Part shown: positions 24,670 through 32,795 of the stretch, in pieces
How the letters are laid out: each line of letters starts with the position of its first letter
How positions within the stretch are numbered: position 1 is the stretch's first letter
From: an uncultured Rhodospirillales bacterium
GTDB lineage: Bacteria; Pseudomonadota; Alphaproteobacteria; Acetobacterales; Acetobacteraceae
Assembly: GCA_903835235.1 (NCBI GenBank)
Contig: CAILMF010000055.1
Location: 248,001 to 312,000 of the forward strand
DNA: 64,000 nucleotides
Reading direction: 5' to 3'
Notes under the pieces: model-generated
Told to the model about the DNA's origin: nothing
The model's input: only the letters and a program-made list of their open reading frames with translations
Databases searched by the model: none
Program-made: the position numbers and the translations under genes

Positions 24670-26301
24670 TTAGATACCGAGACCGAGAGGATCGGCATCG
24701 GATGATTTTGGCGCTGATAGATCACTCTTGCCGGCAGTTTTTTGCAAGTCTTTGTAGTCAGCAAGATTCTTGGTGATCGACTTGATAAGCTCGTCAATCT
24801 TATAGATGGCTGTATCGGGGGTATCGTTGAGGGTTGCGAGTATTTTCTTGTACTTCTCCTCGTCCTCCTTACGAAGCACACCGCCCTCAAGCGCCTTACC
24901 TACCGTCTGGCGTACTCGGTCAACGTCTGCCTGAAGCTGGCGAGCATCTGAGTATGGATTGAGCGCGGCAAAGCCCATGATAGGACCAAGCTTATCGGTA
25001 TTGCCCTGTATTTTAGCTCTAAGATCATTCAATGAAGTAAGTGCAAAGTCTGTTTGATTGATAGCGGTTATAGCGGTGTCTGAAAGAGGTTTTCCAAACG
25101 CATTAAAGCCAGATCGTGCTAGCTCGGGAGCGATAGCTGCCTTCTGAGTTGGGGTGATCTGGTTGAACAGCTCAGGGTTATCAAATACGCTTTGAGCAAG
25201 GGGGCTAAGGCCACTTGAACTTGTGCCACTGGTAGATGCAGGGTGGGTGCTAGCAACAGTCTTAACCTGTGACATATCACCATTCCAATTATCTGGAATG
25301 GCAATAAGGCTCTCCCCACTCTTGCTGTCTCCGATCTTCTGAAAGGTCGTGTAGTTCGGTGGGATATCCATAGGAAGGTCTAGCGTCTCAAATGACACCT
25401 TGCCCGTTACCGGGTTCTTGTATGCCTGCATGTACTTGTTACCCACACGGGTAGGGCTGCCCACAATCTGATCCTGTGGGCGATTGAGTGCGAAAATAGC
25501 GCGTAGAGCATCCTCTGAGCCTCCTGCGGCATCTAAGGCGTGCTGATATACCTGCGCGTTCTGTGGGTTGTTTTTAAACTGCTCGAAGTCAACAAGGCCA
25601 CCTGAAGCCATTTGCTTGAGGTCTGAGAGTGTCTGTGTAGTAGACTCTTTGCGGCGCGTGATGATGTCGTTCGCACTACGGTACGCATCCTCCTTCTGTG
25701 CGCGCGCTTCGGTCTCTGCATCGGCTGATATCTTTGAATAGATGCCTTGAAGTGCGACCGCGCGCTGTGCGTTTACCGCGTCGATAGCCTTCTGGTTTGC
25801 CGCTGATACCGTGTTGTCCGTACGAACCGCCTCGGTTGAACCAGAGAGGCCAGAGAGCACGGAAATAGAGTTGTTCTTGTTGAGGCGGTCCTGCCCTGCG
25901 GTGCGCTCACTCGCTACCTGGGTATCGTATTGGGCATTGGTGGCGTCAATGAGGGCCTGGGCGTCCTTACGCTTTTGCTCCGCAATCTGAGCGGCCGTCT
26001 GTGGGGCTTGGAAGGTGTCTAGGTAGCTCTGTGCGGGATCAGGCGTGACGGTGCGGCTGATGGGTGCACCGGCTGCCTGGAACTCGTTGATGCCCGTCTG
26101 GGGGTTCGTGACCCATGTGCCAGGCGTACCCGCTGCGTTGGCTCCTGAAGGGGCCTGGGAGGTCAGAGCGGCCCCCGAGTTGGGCGTAGTGATGCCGGGG
26201 CCGGCAGGGGAAGGTACGGGGCTAGGTGTAGAAGCTGGGGCGTCTGGGACGTACTTGAGCGTATAAGAGCCATCTGGTTGTTTCTCGTTTACGGTAGCCA
26301 T
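24670..26301 (-). CDS. Virion-associated helical protein, possible ejection protein, 543 aa
   Basis: The N-terminal 90 residues are Pro/Ser/Ala-rich and unstructured. Residues about 95-240 are strongly coiled coil (AAQIAEQKRKDAQALIDATNAQYDTQVASERTAG, KAIDAVNAQRAVALQGIYSKISADAETEARAQ), followed by mixed regions and a helical C terminus. It is adjacent (3 bp) to the muralytic ejection-like gene and lies between it and a Gly-rich secreted-type protein. It is not recognised. An internal core or tail-tip role is inferred from neighbourhood. Confidence 0.5.
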   Translation of the reverse strand: MATVNEKQPDGSYTLKYVPDAPASTPSPVPSPAGPGITTPNSGAALTSQAPSGANAAGTPGTWVTNPQTGINEFQAAGAPISRTVTPDPAQSYLDTFQAPQTAAQIAEQKRKDAQALIDATNAQYDTQVASERTAGQDRLNKNNSISVLSGLSGSTEAVRTDNTVSAANQKAIDAVNAQRAVALQGIYSKISADAETEARAQKEDAYRSANDIITRRKESTTQTLSDLKQMASGGLVDFEQFKNNPQNAQVYQHALDAAGGSEDALRAIFALNRPQDQIVGSPTRVGNKYMQAYKNPVTGKVSFETLDLPMDIPPNYTTFQKIGDSKSGESLIAIPDNWNGDMSQVKTVASTHPASTSGTSSSGLSPLAQSVFDNPELFNQITPTQKAAIAPELARSGFNAFGKPLSDTAITAINQTDFALTSLNDLRAKIQGNTDKLGPIMGFAALNPYSDARQLQADVDRVRQTVGKALEGGVLRKEDEEKYKKILATLNDTPDTAIYKIDELIKSITKNLADYKDLQKTAGKSDLSAPKSSDADPLGLGI

Positions 26302-26304
26302 GAG

Positions 26305-27927
26305 TTATTTTATTTGAAGAGTGACAACTGCGCCGGATGATCCCGCTGTTCCAGCACCACCACCGCCCGCTGCCGCTGCACCGCCAGCACCACCAGAAGC
26401 CTGTACTGTACCTGAGTTTGTATATGAGGTGAGGTAGCCAAGAGCAACGAGTCCACCACCACCTCCACCTCCACCTCCAGCTTGGTTTGCAGAGTTACCA
26501 GCAGCGCCAGTACCACCATTAGCGGTTATGCTGCCGGCTGCACCAACTGAGATGATATTAGCTATGATCTGAACGACGCCACCACCTCCACCTCCACCGC
26601 CACCTGAGCCGGTATTACCTGAACCACCACCACCGCCGCCACCTCCTGCGCCGCCATTTATGGCAAGGAATTGTGAGGTGCTGGTTGAGTAGGATTGTAG
26701 GAATGAGAAGCTAACCAGGTCGAGGAGGCGAGCTGCTGTTGCTGTTGCTGTCCCGGCCGATCCTGCTGCGCCGCCGGAAGACGATCCTCCTGCGCCGCCA
26801 CTTCCGCCCTTCGCATTGGCAATTGAGGCAGCGGAGACGCCCGCGCCGTTTGATGCACCGCCAGTAGCGCCAGCGGTTGATGTGCCCATTGAGGTGGATG
26901 AAGCAGCTAGGCCACCAATACCACCGGCCACACCAACGCCTGAAGTTCCCTGCTTACCGTTTCCACCATCGTTCTTTATGTTTCCGAGCACTGAAACGGT
27001 GCCCGTAGCAAAGATACGATATCCACCAGTGTAGAGCGTTACACCCTGGTTTACAGTGACATTCTGTGCATATAGGTCCTGAGTAAGCGTGGTTGTGGCA
27101 GAGTAGGTCTGTGGGCCATCTACTCCTGATCCAGTGATCGCATATGTCGCTCCAGCGATGCCGCCGTTGAATGTTGCTGAACCAGTGACGGTGATTGATC
27201 CACCGATAACCGTGTTATCAGTTACCGAAAGACCGCGAACGCTTACAGCGCCGTTGAAGGTCGATGTGGCTGCTGATGATGTTGCCGTTATGAAGCCGAA
27301 TGTTGGGGATGAAGTAGCAATAAGTGCTCCGGTGCCGTTGCCAGAGAGGTAGGTATATGCTGGGACGGATGTGAGGCCCGTGCCGCCAGCGGTTACGCCA
27401 ACTGGAGTGGAGCCAAATGCTGTCTTCTGTACAAAGCCAATGGTTGCAATGGCAGAGGTAGATGCGGTGCTAAAATCCTTGTCGTATGTGTAGTTGATGA
27501 TGTTTGGGATGCGGTCAACACCATTGAGGATGTTGGCAAGTATGTTGATGAGTGGGTAGTCAGTTATCTTGACGTTTGCACCCTTGCGATGTGCTGATTG
27601 AAGCGCCGTAACGCTCGTAGTGCCAGTAACAAAGCTAACGCCACGGGTAAGGCTCGTAACTGAGGTGCCCGAGATAGAGCCGCAGATGTACTCACTATCT
27701 GAACGGCCTTCGTCCACGGTAAAGCAGTGGTAGCCGGTCAACACACCTCCACCACGAAGACTGTTAGCCACCACGGTCATGCTGGTGTCTGTTGAGACAA
27801 TGCGGTCCTGAAGAGAGGTCTCGAAAAGCGCTTCACCGCCGGGTATCGTTGCCGCAGAGGCGGTATATCCAATGAGTAAAATAACCGCGAAAAATGCACC
27901 TATACCAGCGTAGATAAATTTTCTCAT
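26305..27927 (-). CDS. Gly-rich fibre-like protein with signal peptide, 540 aa
   Basis: ATG 27927 (MRKFIYAGIGAFFAVILLIGYTASA) starts a signal peptide; it lies 26 nt after promoter-like copy 4. The domain after it (LSGYHCF-like TGYHCFTVDEGRSDSEYICG, TSLTRGVSFVTGT, AHRKGANVKITDYP) is one I recall from Patescibacteria-associated sequences. A Ser/Thr/Ala lattice follows, then poly-Gly tracts (runs of 8-9 Gly) interleaved with Ser/Ala. It is probably a long fibre or adhesin. No SD is present. Confidence 0.6.
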   Translation of the reverse strand: MRKFIYAGIGAFFAVILLIGYTASAATIPGGEALFETSLQDRIVSTDTSMTVVANSLRGGGVLTGYHCFTVDEGRSDSEYICGSISGTSVTSLTRGVSFVTGTTSVTALQSAHRKGANVKITDYPLINILANILNGVDRIPNIINYTYDKDFSTASTSAIATIGFVQKTAFGSTPVGVTAGGTGLTSVPAYTYLSGNGTGALIATSSPTFGFITATSSAATSTFNGAVSVRGLSVTDNTVIGGSITVTGSATFNGGIAGATYAITGSGVDGPQTYSATTTLTQDLYAQNVTVNQGVTLYTGGYRIFATGTVSVLGNIKNDGGNGKQGTSGVGVAGGIGGLAASSTSMGTSTAGATGGASNGAGVSAASIANAKGGSGGAGGSSSGGAAGSAGTATATAARLLDLVSFSFLQSYSTSTSQFLAINGGAGGGGGGGGSGNTGSGGGGGGGGGVVQIIANIISVGAAGSITANGGTGAAGNSANQAGGGGGGGGGLVALGYLTSYTNSGTVQASGGAGGAAAAGGGGAGTAGSSGAVVTLQIK

Positions 27928-27953
27928 ACGCGAATGATATGAAAAATGACTAT

Positions 27954-27965
27954 GTTGTAACACTA
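27954..27965 (-). promoter_or_regulatory. Late promoter-like motif (copy 4)
   Basis: Minus-strand TAGTGTTACAAC, 26 nt before ATG 27927. The TAG is the stop codon of the gene at 27963-29858. Confidence 0.62.
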
Positions 27966-29858
27966 CACCGTTTTATTCGATAGACTCTTTGTGCCTTTAT
28001 CTCGAATGTCTTTGAATGTGTATGAGTGAATTGCCGCATAGCCAATTTCCTGCGCCTCAAAACGAGTGCTGATATATTGAAACTTGTCTGTATGAATGCC
28101 GAATGTCACATCGAATGGATGAGCGGTTGCCTCTCCGCCACCTCCGATGATCTTAGAGCCAATAGTAACAGAGCCGATAGGCGTGTTTATACCGGTATCT
28201 ACATATGACCCGTCACCCTCAATGGTAAACACATCAACCGCGGTGCCATCGTCAAGAATTATGGACACCTTAACGCTCTGATCTTTCATGATTAGGCCAG
28301 TGACACGCATCTGGTGCACTCGCTTCAGATTCTCGGTGCCGAGATTGAGCTTTCCATCCTGCCAGTAGTTATCAATCACTGAACCGTCTGCGTCGAAACC
28401 TGAGAAGAGCGTATATACATTGTTTGAGATGGAGTCGCCGGCAATGAGTGTGCCATTATACTCGTCAAGGCATGACACATTGTATCCAAGCATATCCCAT
28501 GACTTTGAAAACACATTTCTCACGAACATTGTCGAGTTATAGCTATTTACCGTTCCGTTGGTGTACTCCTGTAGGCAAACAACATCTAAATCGCCAAAGC
28601 GCTTCACTACCGCATAGTCACTACCATAGGTGGACAGGTCCAAACTGTCTGATAGAGAGCTTGGTGTAAGCGTAGTGTTAATGGAGTTTGCCGCTATCTC
28701 AAGCCGGCGCACCTTTGGATCGCTAGGATTGGATACGTCAAGAAGCAGTATGCCGTCTGGCGTCTGTGCTGCTGAGCGTGGGTAGGGGATGCCGATGTTT
28801 CGATAGGGGAGGTTGGTTGTCGCGGTGTCGTCCAGCGTGACCGTGAGTGCCCACGTCTTCAGCTTATGAAAGGCGTAATCCACCCCAAGGAAGGAGAGGA
28901 CGGACATAAACAGCCCACCATCATCCTGGCGGAATATCTTGGCCTTGCCTGCACCTGGTGAGCTGGTATCGAAGTCGAGCGGGCCTGAGCTGGTGGCGTC
29001 CTCGGTGTAGTAGCTACAGGTGATTGCAGCCAGGTTGGCAGGAGCGGTGATGAAGGTGACTGACACAGAACCCGTCGCGTAGTTGATCGTGCCAGTGCCG
29101 CCTAGAGAGCCCACCATGAGGCCATTTCGGTCGTCTACGAAGGTCTCCACCCCATCGGTGACAGAGGGGTACATGCACGTCTTCACGCCACTCACAGCGG
29201 TAAGGATGTGGGTGAAGGTCGTAGTGCTGCCGTTGCCCGTGCCAAACGCCTCGCCTGTGGTCTGTGTGTAGGAAGAGAGCAACGCCTTGTCGATCGCTGA
29301 GAGGTAGAGGCCGGTCTTGTCGTTGTTGCCCGCCGTGGTGCCGTTGCGCTGACCTGCATAAGATCGAGCTGGGCCTATGTGCTGGAAGCCAAAGCGGAAA
29401 GAGCTGACGGACTGACTGACTGCATACGTTGGGTTTGCCACAGGACTTTTGAACGTACCGGAGTTAGGAGAGCCGAAGTACATGAACGTACCGGCGAGGT
29501 TTTGGTACGGCGAGAACCACACATCATCGTTTGCCGCCGCTGATCCTAGAATGTTTGTCCCCACCTCATGCACATCGTCATCGGTAGCGCTGTAGGTCAT
29601 AACCTTCTGACCATGAGAGAAATATGGAATCTCTGTGCCATTGTAGAGCGCCGCCACGCCCATGCCAGATACCTTGCCAGACCCCATTTCCCTAGTTTGG
29701 CCAAGTAGGGCCGTGCCTCTACAAAGCTCAATGTGGTCGCCATATTTTCCAGTTATCCAGTTCTTTGAAGAGGTGGCATATCCCTTCTTTAAAGACTTCA
29801 CATCCTTTACGTAGGTGTTTAGGCCATAAAATGAGGATACGATATAGTCCGGTAACAT
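27963..29858 (-). CDS. Large tail/connector structural protein, 631 aa
   Basis: The protein is beta-rich throughout, with repeated strand pairs (ALLGQTREMGSGKVSGMGVAALYNGTEIPYF, VICLQEYTNGTVNSYNSTMFVRNVFSKSWDMLGY, DGSYVDTGINTPIGSVTIGS), consistent with a propeller or tail-tubular (gp12/gp10-like) protein. Its order after the adaptor gene and its length suit a podovirus nozzle or head-closure protein. No catalytic motif is visible. It lies 4 bp after the adaptor-like gene. The assignment is by context. Confidence 0.5.
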   Translation of the reverse strand: MLPDYIVSSFYGLNTYVKDVKSLKKGYATSSKNWITGKYGDHIELCRGTALLGQTREMGSGKVSGMGVAALYNGTEIPYFSHGQKVMTYSATDDDVHEVGTNILGSAAANDDVWFSPYQNLAGTFMYFGSPNSGTFKSPVANPTYAVSQSVSSFRFGFQHIGPARSYAGQRNGTTAGNNDKTGLYLSAIDKALLSSYTQTTGEAFGTGNGSTTTFTHILTAVSGVKTCMYPSVTDGVETFVDDRNGLMVGSLGGTGTINYATGSVSVTFITAPANLAAITCSYYTEDATSSGPLDFDTSSPGAGKAKIFRQDDGGLFMSVLSFLGVDYAFHKLKTWALTVTLDDTATTNLPYRNIGIPYPRSAAQTPDGILLLDVSNPSDPKVRRLEIAANSINTTLTPSSLSDSLDLSTYGSDYAVVKRFGDLDVVCLQEYTNGTVNSYNSTMFVRNVFSKSWDMLGYNVSCLDEYNGTLIAGDSISNNVYTLFSGFDADGSVIDNYWQDGKLNLGTENLKRVHQMRVTGLIMKDQSVKVSIILDDGTAVDVFTIEGDGSYVDTGINTPIGSVTIGSKIIGGGGEATAHPFDVTFGIHTDKFQYISTRFEAQEIGYAAIHSYTFKDIRDKGTKSLSNKTV

Positions 29859-29862
29859 ATCA

Positions 29863-30558
29863 TCATTCGATATTTATAGCGTTGGAGCGGTAATCGCCTC
29901 GCTCTCCATATGGATCACGAGAAGAAATGACACTAAGTTGCTTTTGGTTATCCCACATTTCAAGTGTCTTGAGTATAGTGGCCGCTGTAGCGCGGTTCTC
30001 TGGGGCCATGCGCTCATTCACCGTATCGAAGTCTATGCCACCTTTGTGGATGGCTACTGCCATGAATGCGAGTAGCGGATGAGCGTATGTAGGGAATGAC
30101 CATACCGAAGAAGAGCTGCTAAGGTCTATGTCTGGAGTGTTTTTAATGTGATTTATATAAAGTGTGCCAGAGAATGAGGGGCGGCCGTTAAGGTACAAAT
30201 CTTGATTGGCGTCGTCATATACACATGTATTGTTTATGTCCTTTAGGTACAAGCGGTCCTCGAATGGGCGAAGATAATATGGCTCAATGCCGTTGTTGCC
30301 ATCAAATAGCTTTATGGGCGCAGAGGTAGATTCATAGAATCGGTTGAAGCGGGTAATAGTAGATAGATCAATTGCTGTTTGCCAAGTTCCACTCGTGTAG
30401 ACCGTCTTGGAGGTGTCGGTAGCGCGGAGAACCATCCACGGTCGAAGCTCCTCAACCATAGACTTTGCCGTATTTAAAAGGGAGGTAAGAAGAGTGGTTC
30501 CAATAGAATCACCCCCGTTTATTTCAGTGCAAAGGTCCTCAAGCTCAGAGCCATTCAT
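29863..30558 (-). CDS. Head-tail adaptor-like protein, 231 aa
   Basis: The helical N terminus (IGTTLLTSLLNTAKSMVEELRPWMVLR), the beta region in the middle, and the C-terminal helix bundle (YAHPLLAFMAVAIHKGGIDFDTVNERMAPENRATAATILKTLEMWDNQKQL) fit the tail-tubular-A/gp6-type adaptor layout. It would sit under the portal ring and bind the next tail protein (27963-29858). The start is 27 nt after promoter-like copy 5 and overlaps the upstream stop by 4 bp. Confidence 0.55.
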   Translation of the reverse strand: MNGSELEDLCTEINGGDSIGTTLLTSLLNTAKSMVEELRPWMVLRATDTSKTVYTSGTWQTAIDLSTITRFNRFYESTSAPIKLFDGNNGIEPYYLRPFEDRLYLKDINNTCVYDDANQDLYLNGRPSFSGTLYINHIKNTPDIDLSSSSSVWSFPTYAHPLLAFMAVAIHKGGIDFDTVNERMAPENRATAATILKTLEMWDNQKQLSVISSRDPYGERGDYRSNAINIE

Positions 30559-30881
30559 TCATCAAAGTGTACAGAATAATATGGCGTTGTAACACCAAGG
30601 CTAATAAGCTTTCGGGCGAATGCTTCGCTGCATTTAAATCGAGAAATGAGGCCATATACCGTCATATCTGAGCAAATCATCTGGCTGAGTTCCTCATCGG
30701 TGTATCCACCTCGCTCGTGTTCTGGCATAGCGGAAATATATTGCATCACTCTGTGTGCGCGTCGAACGTATGGGCTGAGTGAAATGAGATATTGCCGTAC
30801 TAAATCCGGCGGGCAGTAGGCGCAGTTATCATATGCGTACCGTCCACGATCACATAGAGGACAGGTGATAAGCTCCCTCAT
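30555..30881 (-). CDS. Small zinc-ribbon protein, 108 aa
   Basis: The N terminus has CPLCDRGRYAYDNCAYC, a compact C-x2-C...C-x2-C ribbon. The rest is helical (YVRRAHRVMQYISAMPEHERGGYTDEELSQMICSDMTVYGLISRFKCSEAFARKLISLG), with the last part resembling a helix-turn-helix. It could be a DNA-binding late regulator. It is in a chain of overlapping tiny genes (4-bp overlap upstream and downstream). Confidence 0.55.
   Translation of the reverse strand: MRELITCPLCDRGRYAYDNCAYCPPDLVRQYLISLSPYVRRAHRVMQYISAMPEHERGGYTDEELSQMICSDMTVYGLISRFKCSEAFARKLISLGVTTPYYSVHFDE
30586..30597 (-). promoter_or_regulatory. Late promoter-like motif (copy 5)
   Basis: Minus-strand TGGTGTTACAAC, 27 nt before ATG 30558, inside the 3' end of the upstream gene. 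It shares GTGTTACAAC exactly with copies 3 and 4. Confidence 0.58.
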
Positions 30882-31099
30882 ACTGATCTAAATGCGTTTG
30901 AGGCAACCCGGTTATTTACTTGGGCGCTGCAAGAAGCACAATAATTCCCTCTTTGATAATATCGCTGCTCGCTCCAAGGAAGTCTGCTTTTGCATATACC
31001 GCAACGAGGTTTTATTAAATGTCTCCAGTATGCAGGGTTTGTAACTCTGCTTCTGTATGGCTCCTTTATATGAAAATCACTTGGTATTATTTCTATCAT
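30878..31099 (-). CDS. Small zinc-ribbon protein, 73 aa
   Basis: It contains CGICKSRLPW and CASCSAQV, separated by about 20 residues with basic and aromatic content (EQRYYQRGNY). It overlaps its upstream neighbour by 23 bp and its downstream neighbour by 4 bp, which indicates coupled translation. The function is unknown. Confidence 0.55.
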   Translation of the reverse strand: MIEIIPSDFHIKEPYRSRVTNPAYWRHLIKPRCGICKSRLPWSEQRYYQRGNYCASCSAQVNNRVASNAFRSV

Positions 31100-31181
31100 T
31101 GCATAGTTTGCATATCCATCCTGCTTTAGCGGAGTATATTTGATTTACTACCGAGGAACATATTGAGCATGTATATCTCAT
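31077..31181 (-). CDS. Tiny zinc-ribbon peptide, 34 aa
   Basis: ATG 31181 encodes MRYTCSICSSVVNQIYSAKAGWICKLCND and a few more residues: two C-x2-C pairs 16 residues apart, a minimal zinc ribbon. It overlaps the next zinc-ribbon gene by 23 bp. The spacing and Cys pattern match the neighbouring genes, so I consider it real. Confidence 0.5.
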   Translation of the reverse strand: MRYTCSICSSVVNQIYSAKAGWICKLCNDRNNTK

Positions 31182-31214
31182 TGTATTTATTGTCACGATA
31201 TAAATTGTATCATG

Positions 31215-31382
31215 CTATTTATTTTCCATCTGTCCATAGAACCCCGGCCCTGTGGATTTGTCGTAGGGCACGTAGCCGTTAGGTATGAAAAGAGAGACGA
31301 TCATGACAAGGACCAATATCACTACCGCCGCTGTAGTAGCGAGGATAGCTTTTCGTAGGTGTCCGTTAGGGTCTAAATCCAT
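31215..31382 (-). CDS. Small single-pass membrane protein, 55 aa
   Basis: From ATG 31382 (MDLDPNGHLRKAIL) the protein has one strong membrane segment (AILATTAAVVILVLVMIVSLFIPNG) and a short polar tail. It overlaps the end of the upstream HNH-like gene by 17 bp. A GTG at 31415 would add 11 residues. The role is unknown. Confidence 0.45.
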   Translation of the reverse strand: MDLDPNGHLRKAILATTAAVVILVLVMIVSLFIPNGYVPYDKSTGPGFYGQMENK

Positions 31383-31872
31383 GACGCGGGTAAATGAGTT
31401 TCTGAAGCTGTGCACGCAACGCCGCCTCCTCTAGCAGCCAGTCGGTAGCGTACCTGCGGTGTGGCGTGTAGCGGTCTGCCTCTGCCTTATCCCATAGAGC
31501 GATGCGGTCTGGTGGGAGGATGGTGCGGAGTAGCCGGTCGTACTCCTGCTTGTTGGCGTTGGAGCCGACAGACTTCCACCCGTGGATGCCCTTACAGACA
31601 CACACCACCAAGCGGGGGTCTGCATAGGTGGAAGAGTTGGCACGAGTGATGAGGTGATCTGCCTGGAGGATGAGGTGGCCGTCATTCGCATACCCGCTAC
31701 AGATATGGCCTAGGATGTGACGGAAGAAGCACCCGCCATCTCGGGCGATCACATAGTCTCTGAGTAAGGTTTGTATGCGTGCCTTGGTGGCCTCGGGAGA
31801 GTTGTAGTCTAGGAGTTTCTTTGAATGTGCAGAGAGCTTAGTCGAGGTTCGTTTGATCCAACTGCGTTTCAC
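31366..31872 (-). CDS. HNH/NinG-like nuclease-fold protein, 168 aa
   Basis: The start is GTG 31872. After a basic N terminus (KRSWIKRTSTKLSAHSKKL), the core reads LRDYVIARDGGCFF, then C-S-G-Y near a Cys, QADHLITRANSSTYADPRLVVCVCKGIHGWKS, and NKQEYDRLLRTILPPDRIALWDKAEADRY. Asp-His, Asn and His-containing blocks in this order are typical of HNH/NinG (Rap)-type recombination nucleases. It would act on branched or damaged DNA. The family call is by motif pattern. Confidence 0.6.
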   Translation of the reverse strand: MKRSWIKRTSTKLSAHSKKLLDYNSPEATKARIQTLLRDYVIARDGGCFFRHILGHICSGYANDGHLILQADHLITRANSSTYADPRLVVCVCKGIHGWKSVGSNANKQEYDRLLRTILPPDRIALWDKAEADRYTPHRRYATDWLLEEAALRAQLQKLIYPRHGFRP

Positions 31873-31888
31873 ACATACATTATATCAC

Positions 31889-31917
31889 AAAAGAAAGCCC
31901 CACCGTTAGGCAGGGCT
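31889..31917 (-). terminator. Rho-independent terminator
   Basis: Minus-strand AAGCCCTGCC-TAAC-GGTGGGGCTTTCTTTT, 15 bp after the ardC stop. It closes the ArdC operon before the HNH-like gene. Confidence 0.78.
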
Positions 31918-31931
31918 TGAGTTTATGCAGT

Positions 31932-32795
31932 TTATGCAGCTTCTGCCACCTCCTCAACCTCGTAGGCTGCGAGGTAGTTGGCCGCCTGTTGCGCCTTTGA
32001 AGCAGCCGAAAAAATGGCGCGGTTGTCGTTCTTGAGCACCTTGAGCCACCCTTGGATGTACCCCGAGTGCCGCAGCTCTCCCGTGATGCCAAGGTGAGCA
32101 CACAGGAACGCCGCGCCTATTTCCGCCACTAGCTCCTCCCCCGCATACTCCTCCGTGCCGAAGCGACGGCTAAGGTCGCGGTTGAGGCGATGCCCGGCAC
32201 CACTCCAGTGCGTCAGCTCGTGCAGGGTAGTAGCGAGGTAGTTTTCCTCGTCCTTGAATGTGCTGCGCGGTGGCATGGCGATGAAGTCTTGGGAGGGGAG
32301 GTAGTATGCCTTGTCCCCGCCATGCTCGATGTGTGCACCGCTCGCTTTGATGAGCACGTGTGCGTTGGCGTACCTGGTTTCTTGGGGCAGTTCTGGCTCT
32401 GCCTCGAAGGGCACAATGCCGTCACACTGGGCGACGTTGAACACCCAATATACCCGCAGCATGGGGATGTGCTTCTCCTCGTCCGCTTCCACCACCGTCA
32501 CCTTCTTGGCGAAGACAACAGGGGTGGCTTTCTCCCCCTTGCGGATGTGCCCGCCCTTGGCCTGGCACTGCTTGAAAGTGAGCCACTGGGAAGCAGCGTA
32601 TTGCTTCTCCTCCCGCTCAGCCCACAGCAGGAGCACGTTGGCTCCGCTGTAGCTCCGTCCAGTGACGAAGTTGCGGGGCATGATGCCGCCCGTCTTGGTC
32701 GATTTCCAAGGACGTATCCAAATAGGTGGGTTGCCCGCCTCCAGCTCCGCAATGATGCGGTTGGTGACGCTCTCGAAGAGGTCTTTGGTGAGCAT
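31932..32795 (-). CDS. ardC: ArdC-like antirestriction protein, 287 aa
   Basis: The N-terminal ssDNA-binding domain has the usual blocks (NPPIWIRPWKS, RNFVTGRSYSGANVLLLW, QWLTFKQCQAKGGHIRKGEKATPVVF). The C-terminal zincin-like metallopeptidase has HELTH at residues 192-196, HRLNRDL, and EYAGEELVAEIGAAFLC as third-ligand region. ArdC proteins protect incoming ssDNA and are typical of conjugative plasmids. ATG 32795 overlaps the stop of the small zinc-binding gene (TGATG), so the longer frame from 32900 is rejected. It belongs to a two-gene operon behind a large hairpin. Confidence 0.9.
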   Translation of the reverse strand: MLTKDLFESVTNRIIAELEAGNPPIWIRPWKSTKTGGIMPRNFVTGRSYSGANVLLLWAEREEKQYAASQWLTFKQCQAKGGHIRKGEKATPVVFAKKVTVVEADEEKHIPMLRVYWVFNVAQCDGIVPFEAEPELPQETRYANAHVLIKASGAHIEHGGDKAYYLPSQDFIAMPPRSTFKDEENYLATTLHELTHWSGAGHRLNRDLSRRFGTEEYAGEELVAEIGAAFLCAHLGITGELRHSGYIQGWLKVLKNDNRAIFSAASKAQQAANYLAAYEVEEVAEAA

